Part shown: positions 1-4,828 of the stretch, piece after piece
Layout of the letters: each line of letters begins with the position of its first letter
How positions within the stretch are numbered: position 1 is the stretch's first letter
NCBI GenBank assembly: GCA_030043175.1
Contig: JASHYD010000624.1
Location: forward strand, 1-5,606
From: Xanthobacteraceae bacterium
GTDB taxonomy: Bacteria > Pseudomonadota > Alphaproteobacteria > Rhizobiales > Xanthobacteraceae
Direction of reading: 5' to 3'
DNA length: 5,606 bases
The notes under the pieces: generated by a model
What the model saw: the letters and a program-made list of their open reading frames with translations, nothing else
What the model was told of the DNA's origin: nothing
The model's database searches: none
Program-made: the position numbers and the translations under genes

Positions 1-621
1 GCGCGCGACTGCCGAACCGGCTAGTAGATAAATCATACTGTAGATGAACTGACGATAACGCTGCGTCGGCGACGCCGGCAAGCCAAACACCGATCTCTCC
101 GTCAAGTATACCCGCTTTCCCCACTCTCCACAGCAGCTGTCATCGCAGACGCAACGCAACTCAATGGGCCATCCAATTTGTGCGGCCGGTTAACCGCCAA
201 GGCCGAGGACGGCGACTCAATTTTCGCCCTCCTGGCACTCCTTGTTGACGGTTCCGATTCACCTCCTCAAGCGCTGCCGTTGCGGGTACGTTGGTAGCAC
301 GTTCGTGTACCCCACGCTGCTGACGACCTATCGCGTCGCTCAACTCGGCAACCCTGGGGCCGGGGCTGTGTGAAAACTCCGCGCGGTATGTACGCGCTCG
401 GAATTTTGAGGCCTGTGGTGAGGCGGAGAGCACAAGAGCTCTGACATTCGTCTTTCCGCACGGCATTACGACCAGATCAGATCGAGTTTTCGGACAGCCC
501 AGGCCACGAACGGACATTGGCGACTGGCTCGGACATCTGCGTTGTTCCACCTTGAAGCCCGGAGCAGGATCGAGTCTTGTATCGGCCATGGCGCCGGAAA
601 ATCGGATGGCGGGTCGCGCGG
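1..621. other. Left flank without a convincing gene
   Basis: No reading frame here looks like a recognisable protein. A long minus-strand open frame covers 161-760, but it overlaps the last 139 bases of the lactonase gene in another frame, is rich in Arg, Ser and Pro, and shows no family motif. Small structures are present: a 5-bp hairpin with arms GCGTC and GACGC near 62-74, and three CGGACA motifs spaced about 20 bases apart at 491-536. No clear intrinsic terminator with a T-run was found just downstream of the lactonase stop codon. Confidence 0.6.
491..536. repeat. Three CGGACA motifs at about 20-base spacing
   Basis: CGGACAG at 491-497 and CGGACAT at 511-517 and 530-536 are spaced 20 and 19 bases apart, or about two helical turns. 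On the minus strand they read ATGTCCG. They may be the remains of a dispersed intergenic repeat, or simply chance. Nothing else around them indicates a function. Confidence 0.3.
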
Positions 622-1836
622 TTAATTTGGCGTGCGGAACACCATCACCACGGGGGTGATCGAGGGCGTGACCTGGCCGGTGGGCTTTAGCTCGCCCGTC
701 CCAGGATTGATCTCGAACTGCACAATATTGTCGCCCTTCTGGTTCGCGACGTAGAGCCATTTCCCACGCGGGTCGATCACAAAATTGCGTGGAAAGTTCA
801 CGCTCTGGTTAGCGAAGCCGATGACGGAGAGATTCCCGGACGCGGGGTCGATCCGGTACCCGACGATGCTCTGTGCGCCGCGGTTGGATCCGTAGAGGAA
901 CTTGCCCGACGGATGCACCGCGATCTCGGCCGTGCTGTGCGGGCCGGAGTAGCCGGGTGGCTCGGTCGAAATGGTCTGTAGCGTCTGGCCGATCTTACCG
1001 GACGCGGGGTCGTAGGAAAACGCCGTGATCGTTGCGTCGAGCTCGTCGATCACATAAAGCGTCTTGCCGTCGTGCGAGAAGGCGAGGTGCCGTGGACCGG
1101 CGCCGGGCGCGACGGAAGCCTCGCTCACTCGCGCGAGCCCGTCATTGGTGAGACGGAAGGTCTGCACCTTGTCAATGCCGAGATCGGCCGCAGCAATGAA
1201 TCGGCCATCCGGGGCGAAGACAACGCTGTGGGGATGCGGCTCCTGTTGACGGTCCTTGTTTGGACCGGTGCCGGTATCCTTCACTATTCCACTCACTGGC
1301 CCGAGTCGGCCGTTTGTCTCAATGGGCAGGACGACGAAGTCTCCGCCAATGTAGTTGGCCACCACTACGCGCTGCCCGGTTGGATCGACCGCCAGGTGGG
1401 CGGGAACCGGACTGTTCACCGATTGGCGGTTCAGAAGCTTTAGCGTGCCGGCGTCCGGGTCAATCGCATAGGCTTCGATGGACCCGGACTTCTTCCCCTC
1501 ATAGTCATTGATCTCGTTGGTGACGTAAAGGAATCGCTTCGACGGATCGAGAGCGACGAAGGATGGATTGGCGCTCGGTACCTGCTGCACGGGTATCAGC
1601 GCGCCGGTCTGCGGATCGAACCGGAACACCGAGAGCCCAACCGGATTGTTGCTCCCGCCGCCTGGTGGATTTTTTGTGTAAGAGCCGACATAGACATAGG
1701 TCGGCTTTCCTGCGTCTGCAGCAGCCCCCGCTGCGGCGTTGGGCAGGAGCAGCAGTGTCGCGACGGCAAAGCCGGCAGCGAATATCTTGCGGCGTTCAAT
1801 GTGCCACGTAACGGAAGTAATGCCTTTGCTGTCCAC
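622..1836 (-). CDS. Exported lactonase-family beta-propeller protein
   Basis: This 404-residue protein has the pattern of the lactonase family (Pfam PF10282, 6-phosphogluconolactonase/YbhE-like seven-bladed propeller). The start is GTG at 1836, with AGGGAGGA at 1850-1843 leaving about 7 bases of spacing. Residues 15-40 form a signal peptide: R15-R16-K17, then a hydrophobic run (about 18-32) and an Ala-rich cleavage region. The twin Arg allows Tat export, but the motif is imperfect. The propeller starts near residue 46 with YVYVGSYT. Repeated blade motifs follow, such as PSFVALDPSKRFLYVTNE (91-108), HPHSVVFAPDG (201-211), GPRHLAFSHDGKTLYVID (247-264), AEIAVHPSGKFLYGSNRG (303-320) and FPRNFVIDPRGKWLYVAN (348-365). 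The length suits the family plus a signal peptide. Cytoplasmic members hydrolyse 6-phosphogluconolactone; an exported one more likely acts on another lactone or has another role, so the substrate is unknown. It stands alone with its own promoter region. The fold is well supported; the reaction is not. Confidence 0.93.
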   Translation of the reverse strand: MDSKGITSVTWHIERRKIFAAGFAVATLLLLPNAAAGAAADAGKPTYVYVGSYTKNPPGGGSNNPVGLSVFRFDPQTGALIPVQQVPSANPSFVALDPSKRFLYVTNEINDYEGKKSGSIEAYAIDPDAGTLKLLNRQSVNSPVPAHLAVDPTGQRVVVANYIGGDFVVLPIETNGRLGPVSGIVKDTGTGPNKDRQQEPHPHSVVFAPDGRFIAAADLGIDKVQTFRLTNDGLARVSEASVAPGAGPRHLAFSHDGKTLYVIDELDATITAFSYDPASGKIGQTLQTISTEPPGYSGPHSTAEIAVHPSGKFLYGSNRGAQSIVGYRIDPASGNLSVIGFANQSVNFPRNFVIDPRGKWLYVANQKGDNIVQFEINPGTGELKPTGQVTPSITPVVMVFRTPN

Positions 1837-1842
1837 GGGTCT

Positions 1843-1850
1843 TCCTCCCT
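1843..1850 (-). promoter_or_regulatory. Ribosome binding site of the lactonase-like gene
   Basis: On the minus strand AGGGAGGA precedes GTG with about 7 bases between GGAGG and the start codon. It is the best Shine-Dalgarno match near the 5' end and favours the GTG at 1836 over any internal start, which would also cut into the signal peptide. Confidence 0.75.
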
Positions 1851-1866
1851 GATTTCATCTTCTCTT

Positions 1867-1884
1867 ACGCGTAATTATACGCGT
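1867..1884 (-). promoter_or_regulatory. Dyad over a TATAAT -10 upstream of the lactonase-like gene
   Basis: ACGCGTA (1867-1873) and TACGCGT (1878-1884) form a perfect 7-bp inverted repeat around a 4-base spacer. On the minus strand the centre reads TATAAT (1879-1874), an exact sigma-70 -10 hexamer. It would place the transcript start near 1867, about 30 bases before the GTG and ahead of the ribosome binding site. No TTGACA-like -35 is seen at 16-18 bases. The arrangement suits an operator overlapping a promoter, so that a bound repressor would block RNA polymerase. No regulator gene lies next to it, and this role is inferred. Confidence 0.45.
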
Positions 1885-1908
1885 TCTTGGAAACCTGCAT
1901 AGGCGCGC

Positions 1909-1954
1909 GCCAGCCCGCGCTGGGAACACCAGTAGCCGGGCTTTGCAAAACCGG
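1909..1954. other. Two short GC-rich stem-loops
   Basis: CCAGC/GCTGG around a 4-base loop (1910-1923) and GCCGG/CCGGC around an 11-base loop (1934-1954) lie upstream of the lactonase promoter region. Neither is followed by a proper T-run, so they are not called terminators. They may be incidental in GC-rich spacer. Confidence 0.2.
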
Positions 1955-2033
1955 CGTGCGGCTAACCTTGCGGCCTATTGGACACGCGGCCTTGTCGATG
2001 GCCGGATGATTCTTGATTCATACGGTTCGTAAT

Positions 2034-2327
2034 ATGGATTGAGTCCGTCGCACCTCCGCGGACGGGTACGTCTACCTTCGGCGTCGGAAAGATTGCGGTT
2101 ACGCAACAAAGAGAAGTACAGACTCGGCCGCGATCAATCCACGGTGGGCGTTGTACAAACGCGGTCAGCTCACCGAGTCGCAAAAGGCCATCGGCAATTT
2201 GTTCCGCCATCTAAATCATCATGGCGATGCGATCGCTGAAGGCCAGGTCTGGGTCGTCCGAATGTTTGCTTCGCGTTGCCGCGCTGCGCCAAGTGTCCCA
2301 AGCCGACGTGTGCTGGTTTGTCAGTGA
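2034..2327 (+). pseudogene. Possible decayed small gene with one in-frame stop
   Basis: The frame reads ATG GAT TGA, then 94 uninterrupted sense codons to TGA at 2325-2327. If the TGA at 2040-2042 were a Trp codon, the product would be 97 residues long, beginning M-D-W-V-R-R. The middle is protein-like, with PRWALYKRGQLTESQKA, then AIGNLFRHLNHHGDAIA and GQVWVVRMF, and balanced composition with aromatic, charged and aliphatic residues in plausible alternation. I do not recognise a family. No strong ribosome binding site precedes the ATG. A TTG at 2151 could start a shorter 58-residue product. The last 25 or so residues are Arg/Ser-rich and less convincing, so a frameshift near 2265 is possible. 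It could also be a chance open frame. Confidence 0.35.
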
Positions 2328-2489
2328 TAGAAGATCGTGATGGAGATTAACATTCAAAAACCAGAGCTCCCTGGAGGAGCCATGTCCAAAATCGTCTGGA
2401 GCGCACCCGGCCCCTCCTGACGAGTCCCCACGCCGTAGGGGAACGTCGCTTCACAGAATGTCCTATCCTCGATGTGCTGCGCCTGCTCT
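2328..2489. other. Spacer with a 12-codon frame and a GC-rich hairpin
   Basis: GGAGGA at 2374-2379 is followed by ATG at 2382 and a 12-residue frame ending at TGA 2418-2420. Just after it, CCCCAC (2426-2431) can pair with GTAGGGG (2435-2441) with one bulge. No plus-strand gene follows, so a leader-peptide or attenuator reading has no target. On the minus strand the hairpin lies about 50 bases past the stop of the 97-residue gene but lacks a T-run. No function is claimed. Confidence 0.25.
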
Positions 2490-2783
2490 TTAAGCCACAC
2501 TGCGTGGCGCGAGCCAAGGTGGTTTGCGCACAGGAAAACTGATGCCCCTTGAGGCCGCCGCAGACGCGTACAGCGCCCTTTTCCCGGCGAGGCTGCTTTT
2601 GCTATCTACGTGCGCATCGCTGGGGTTCCGGCATTCCGTCGTGACGATGGACGGCGTGGCGGCGGCCTTTTTTGCCAGCTCCTCACATTGCTCTCTGGTT
2701 TCTAAAGGGCGTGGGGTTATCGTCAGCCAGCGACAATCGGGCGCTTGGTTTACTGCACAGACGTAAACTACAAGTATGAACAT
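2490..2783 (-). CDS. Small cysteine-containing protein of unknown function
   Basis: This predicted protein has 97 residues and starts at ATG 2783, with AGGG (2793-2790) about 6 bases upstream. The first 54 residues look like a compact domain. A short hydrophobic N-terminus (FILVVYVCAV) is followed by APDCRWLTITPRPLETREQCEEL and a basic/Ala helix ending TTECRNP. Cys lie at 9, 17, 33 and 51; pairing of C17, C33 and C51 in disulfides after export is possible but unproven. The hydrophobic stretch is too short for a sure signal peptide. Residues 55-97 are Ser/Ala/Arg/Pro-rich and look disordered; they may be a read-through tail if the original stop was lost. The overall pattern resembles short hypothetical proteins of Rhizobiales with a hydrophobic start and a few Cys, but I cannot name a family. 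It is not in an operon. A 20-bp palindrome lies just upstream. Confidence 0.6.
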   Translation of the reverse strand: MFILVVYVCAVNQAPDCRWLTITPRPLETREQCEELAKKAAATPSIVTTECRNPSDAHVDSKSSLAGKRALYASAAASRGISFPVRKPPWLAPRSVA

Positions 2784-2797
2784 GGGTCACCCTACTC

Positions 2798-2837
2798 ATT
2801 AGAAGCATCGGGTAAATCTGGGACCGATCGTTCCCAG
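2798..2837 (-). promoter_or_regulatory. Near-perfect 20-bp palindrome with possible -10 before the small Cys gene
   Basis: Positions 2818-2837 pair at 9 of 10 base steps: arms CTGGGA/TCCCAG and centre CGATCG, with one mismatch. The element begins 35 bases upstream of the ATG at 2783. On the minus strand TCTAAT (2803-2798) matches the sigma-70 -10 at five of six bases, which puts the palindrome where a -35 would be. No TTGACA-like hexamer is present, and the implied leader is only about 8 bases. It may be a regulator-binding site for the 97-residue gene or an RNA hairpin; this is inference. Confidence 0.35.
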
Positions 2838-2921
2838 GAGAAAATCACTTACTTGCCGTCGAAGAGCAAGGCATAACGATCGTGACTTGGTCTATCTCCA
2901 GACTAACTGCGATCCGCTGGC

Positions 2922-3068
2922 ATGCCGCTAAGGCGGGACATGATCCCCTCAGGCAAGGTTGAGAGTGGCGAGCGCAAGCAAACCGCTGATGACGTGTCGA
3001 AAGTGGTTCAGGTGATGTCAAAACCGAGGGCTGGCCAAACCTTCGGGATCATCTTGGGGGATGCCTGA
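2922..3068 (+). CDS. Possible 48-residue hypothetical protein
   Basis: An open frame runs from ATG 2922 to TGA 3066-3068, with a second in-frame ATG at 2940. From the second start the product is 42 residues, hydrophilic at first (GKVESGERKQTADDVSKVV) and ending QTFGIILGDA. The composition is protein-like. The first ATG has no ribosome binding site. The second has AAGGCGG (2930-2936), but only 3 bases separate it from the start, which is too close for comfort. No family is recognised and no partner gene adjoins it. It may be a real small gene, the end of a decayed gene, or chance. Confidence 0.25.
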   Translation: MPLRRDMIPSGKVESGERKQTADDVSKVVQVMSKPRAGQTFGIILGDA

Positions 3069-3448
3069 GACTGCCCAAGAGACATCCGGCATGGAGGCGG
3101 CGCGAAGCTCAACTAGGCTCTGGTACGGAACGGGATAACCTACACGGCTCAAGCTCGAATGCTATCGCCTCGCTGAGGGACAGCATTCTAACAGGTTGTC
3201 GGTGACGTTCGTCAAATTCCAACGCAGACGGTTTCCGCACAACGTTGCGCCGGCCGTCGCCCTTTGCAACGCAGAACGACGATATCTCTGTTCCGTGGAG
3301 TTCAGATCGCTTTGGGTTTTGGAAAAATCGCGGGATAGCTGACCATAGAACTCGCAGAGACGTGGAACGCCAGATCGTGAAAGCGCGGCTCGAAAGAACC
3401 GAGATATGTTGACGCTGGCCCGTGGTCTTCAGTGCCGTCGTCAACACA

Positions 3449-3711
3449 ATGCCACAGCGAGGGCCGTTTGAAATAGGTGGACGCGCGTCAGCTGTATCGG
3501 ACCGCTCCGCGCATGCGCGGGCGTCGATGGGGCCGGACACACAAGCACCTAAAGCCTGCGAGGAAACAGTGGACAAACCATGACGCTCAAACTCTGGAAG
3601 CACCGCCGCCGGCGCGCCGTCGCGGCGCAACCTCAATCCGGAAATGTTGACGTGGCGAACGGCGCAATTCCTGGCGCGCAATTGCGCGCTGCCGTCGCGC
3701 GACCGTTCTAG
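3449..3711 (+). other. Two tiny frames overlapping by ATGA (weak candidates)
   Basis: Frame A is 3449-3583 (44 residues, starts MPQRGPFEIGGRAS) and frame B is 3580-3711 (43 residues, starts MTLKLWKHRRRR). The stop of A and the start of B share ATGA, the arrangement of translationally coupled genes. Neither has a good ribosome binding site; the nearest, GAGGA at 3559-3563, is about 16 bases before B. No family is recognised and frame B contains the GCGCGC palindrome. Treat these as weak candidates, not genes. Confidence 0.15.
3674..3689. repeat. Perfect 16-bp palindrome GCGCGC-AATT-GCGCGC
   Basis: The sequence equals its own reverse complement over 16 bases, with no spacer. The flanks do not extend the symmetry. 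It could be a protein-binding site, a cruciform-prone element or a chance product of CG-rich sequence. GGCGCAATT just upstream (3661-3669) repeats part of one half. No promoter or gene start lies close enough to assign a role. Confidence 0.4.
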
Positions 3712-4039
3712 CAACGACGCGATCAACCGCTACAGAGCCCTCTGGTGCGCCAAACACGGGGACCATCGTATATGCCACCAAGATAAAGATGCGACATCTG
3801 TGATCAAGGCTGCAGAGCGCGTCAGGATGCATCATCATGTACACACGACCGCCTTACGCTGTTCGCTCAGAACGACAACGGGGATGAAGCCAGAATAGAG
3901 TTAGTCATGCGCACAAAGGTCAGATTTGAACCCCTTTTGGTGCGCGGAGTCTTCAGTATCAGTTGCTCGCGACCTTCAAAAATCCGGGCTCGTGTGGTAA
4001 AGAAGATACCAAAGATATTTCTTAGCGAAATTGGCATGC

Positions 4040-4062
4040 TGTCAACACTATCTCACTTGACA
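4040..4062. promoter_or_regulatory. TGTCAA-N11-TTGACA inverted repeat upstream of the membrane protein
   Basis: TGTCAA (4040-4045) and TTGACA (4057-4062) are perfect 6-bp arms separated by 11 bases. The half-site centres are 17 bases apart, or about one and a half helical turns. Each arm also reads as a consensus sigma-70 -35 (TTGACA), one on each strand pointing outward. On the plus strand no good -10 is found 16-18 bases downstream of 4062. The minus strand offers only weak AT-rich matches. It could be a dimeric regulator site for the gene at 4129, whose start is 66 bases downstream. Confidence 0.3.
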
Positions 4063-4128
4063 CTGCAATTTCTTCCGGCCTGAACAGTCGCATCGGACGC
4101 GATTAGCGCCGCTATCGGGGGGCTGCGC

Positions 4129-4455
4129 ATGACGGATCAACAGCCGGAGCGCAAGGAATTGGGCTATCTTGACGCTATAGCTATTGGCGTTACAGGCGTT
4201 CTCCTGTGGTTGTCCGGTCTCTGTGCGGGGTTTTTTACTCAAGCGGTATCCTCCGCGCTCTTTCCTCACGCGGTGGCGTTGCGCATCCGCGGGCCAAGCC
4301 CGGCGTTCCAGGCAATCACAGACGGAATTTATGATGCGGTCCGGGTCTGCGGCATCGTTTCGGCTGTCGCGGGCATCGTTCTCGTCACGCTGGCTATCCT
4401 GGCGCTCACCCTGGCGCTCCACCGAACGCGAGGCGATAACGCCCCGCACACCTGA
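4129..4455 (+). CDS. Small two-helix inner-membrane protein, function unknown
   Basis: The predicted product has 108 residues. A polar, acidic N-terminus (TDQQPERKELG) is followed by a transmembrane helix at about 14-36 (IAIGVTGVLLWLSGLCAGFF). A roughly 35-residue loop with PHAVALRIRGPSPAF comes next, then a second helix at about 73-97 (GIVSAVAGIVLVTLAILAL) and a short basic tail (HRTRGD). Helix length, the aromatic belt and the flanking charges fit an inner-membrane protein, probably with both ends in the cytoplasm because the C-terminal end is positively charged. ATG at 4129 is preceded by GGGGGG (4117-4122) at 6-base spacing, an acceptable ribosome binding site. The stop overlaps an ATG (TGATG) opening a 25-residue frame to 4532, probably not a gene. 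No family is recognised. The hairpin repeat block downstream would end its transcript before the converging kinase gene. Confidence 0.6.
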   Translation: MTDQQPERKELGYLDAIAIGVTGVLLWLSGLCAGFFTQAVSSALFPHAVALRIRGPSPAFQAITDGIYDAVRVCGIVSAVAGIVLVTLAILALTLALHRTRGDNAPHT

Positions 4456-4561
4456 TGGCGAGCCCACTATGGCTTTGCTCTGCCCGAATCTACCCGGCGC
4501 CGTGGTTCGACTGCCAAAATAGGACGGCCTAGCATTAGCCTCGCTTGAAGAACACGTCGAT

Positions 4562-4585
4562 CGGCGAAAGCCGGCCTTTTCTTTT
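4562..4585 (+). terminator. Weak terminator-like hairpin, repeat copy 1
   Basis: CGGC (4562-4565) and GCCG (4570-4573) close a stable GAAA tetraloop, and CTTTTCTTTT follows after three bases. The stem is only 4 bp, so termination would be partial. It is the first of the repeat copies downstream of the membrane protein. Confidence 0.4.
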
Positions 4586-4688
4586 GGGCGCCGGGACCAT
4601 AGCATCCACAATGCCAGTAAGCTTCGGCCGCGCCTTTTCTTTTGGCCCGCGCGCTCGTAACGTTGAAGACGTTGATGCGCTAACCTTC

Positions 4689-4716
4689 GCCGGCGGGAAC
4701 CGCCGGCTTTTTCTTT
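4689..4716 (+). terminator. Strong intrinsic terminator, repeat copy 3
   Basis: GCCGGCGG (4689-4696), loop GAA, and CCGCCGGC (4700-4707) form a perfect 8-bp GC-rich stem directly followed by TTTTTCTTT. It acts in plus-strand transcription. It would end transcripts from the membrane protein gene, or a short RNA made within the repeat block, before they run into the minus-strand kinase gene. Confidence 0.8.
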
Positions 4717-4819
4717 GGACGCACATGTCATCCACAACGGACTGAAAAGACGAGTGACTGCCAAAGGAGCGCTCGGAACCCGCCGTCAGTTTCGATTTCC
4801 TGTTGAGCGCAGAATTTGC

Positions 4820-4828
4820 TTATCATCA
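4820..4828 (-). other. Three consecutive in-frame stop codons ending the kinase
   Basis: After the TGG codon of Trp258 the minus strand reads TGA TGA TAA in frame (4828-4820). This makes read-through negligible. Because the protein ends before the usual C-terminal strand of HWE kinases, the stops lie close to a probable deletion or recombination junction. Confidence 0.85.

Larger units (their letters stand above)
3069..4039. other. Long stretch without a confident gene
   Basis: Open frames occur on both strands but none carries a recognised motif. The largest, minus 3109-3726 (205 residues), is Arg/Ser-rich and has no evident ribosome binding site. Minus 3587-3844 (85 residues) starts at GTG 3844 behind AAGGCGG and has a short hydrophobic segment (IFILVAYTMVPVFG), but its C-terminal half is very Arg-rich. 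On the plus strand two 44- and 43-residue frames overlap by ATGA at 3580-3583. Third-position base use does not single out any of these. The stretch is best read as eroded spacer, possibly containing gene remnants. Confidence 0.5.
4545..4740 (+). repeat. Three imperfect copies of a T-rich hairpin-associated unit
   Basis: The core CCTTTTCTTTTGG occurs at 4575-4587 and 4633-4645, with variant GCTTTTTCTTTGG at 4706-4718 (spacings 58 and 73 bases). Other parts recur too. TTGAAGA plus ACGTYGAT precedes copies 1 (4545-4561) and 3 (4663-4676). STAASCTTCG precedes copies 2 and 3. CATCCACAA follows copies 1 (4603-4611) and 3 (4729-4737). Copy 1 has a 4-bp GAAA-loop stem, copy 3 an 8-bp stem, and copy 2 appears to have lost its stem. 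The pattern suggests duplication of one ancestral unit of about 70-110 bases followed by divergence. Copies 1 and 3 share a plus-strand reading frame (4545-4745, 66 residues from TTG), so a decayed coding origin cannot be excluded. Confidence 0.6.

Noticed and set aside
161..760. 199-residue minus-strand open frame
   Set aside because: It overlaps the end of the lactonase-like gene in another frame, has an Arg/Ser/Pro-rich composition, and shows no motif or clear ribosome binding site.
1064..1811. Several plus-strand frames of 61-123 residues inside the lactonase-like gene
   Set aside because: They are antisense to a well-supported coding sequence and have no domain features.
2374..2441. Leader peptide with attenuator hairpin
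   Set aside because: There is a good GGAGGA, a 12-codon frame and a hairpin, but no plus-strand gene follows and there is no run of regulatory codons or T-tract.
3109..3726. 205-residue minus-strand open frame
   Set aside because: It is long but lacks motifs and a ribosome binding site, and its composition is that of translated GC-rich spacer. It might contain a remnant, but I could not identify one.
3587..3844. 85-residue minus-strand frame from GTG 3844
   Set aside because: It has a fair AAGGCGG site and a short hydrophobic segment, but the C-terminal half is very Arg-rich, the palindrome falls inside it, and nothing about it is recognisable.
4545..4740. CRISPR array
   Set aside because: The three repeats are imperfect, unevenly spaced (58 and 73 bases) and contain terminator features; there are no cas genes.
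4048..4764. 238-residue minus-strand open frame
   Set aside because: It is antisense to the better-supported membrane protein and runs through the hairpin repeat block; its KEKA-type motifs are translations of the repeated T-rich cores.
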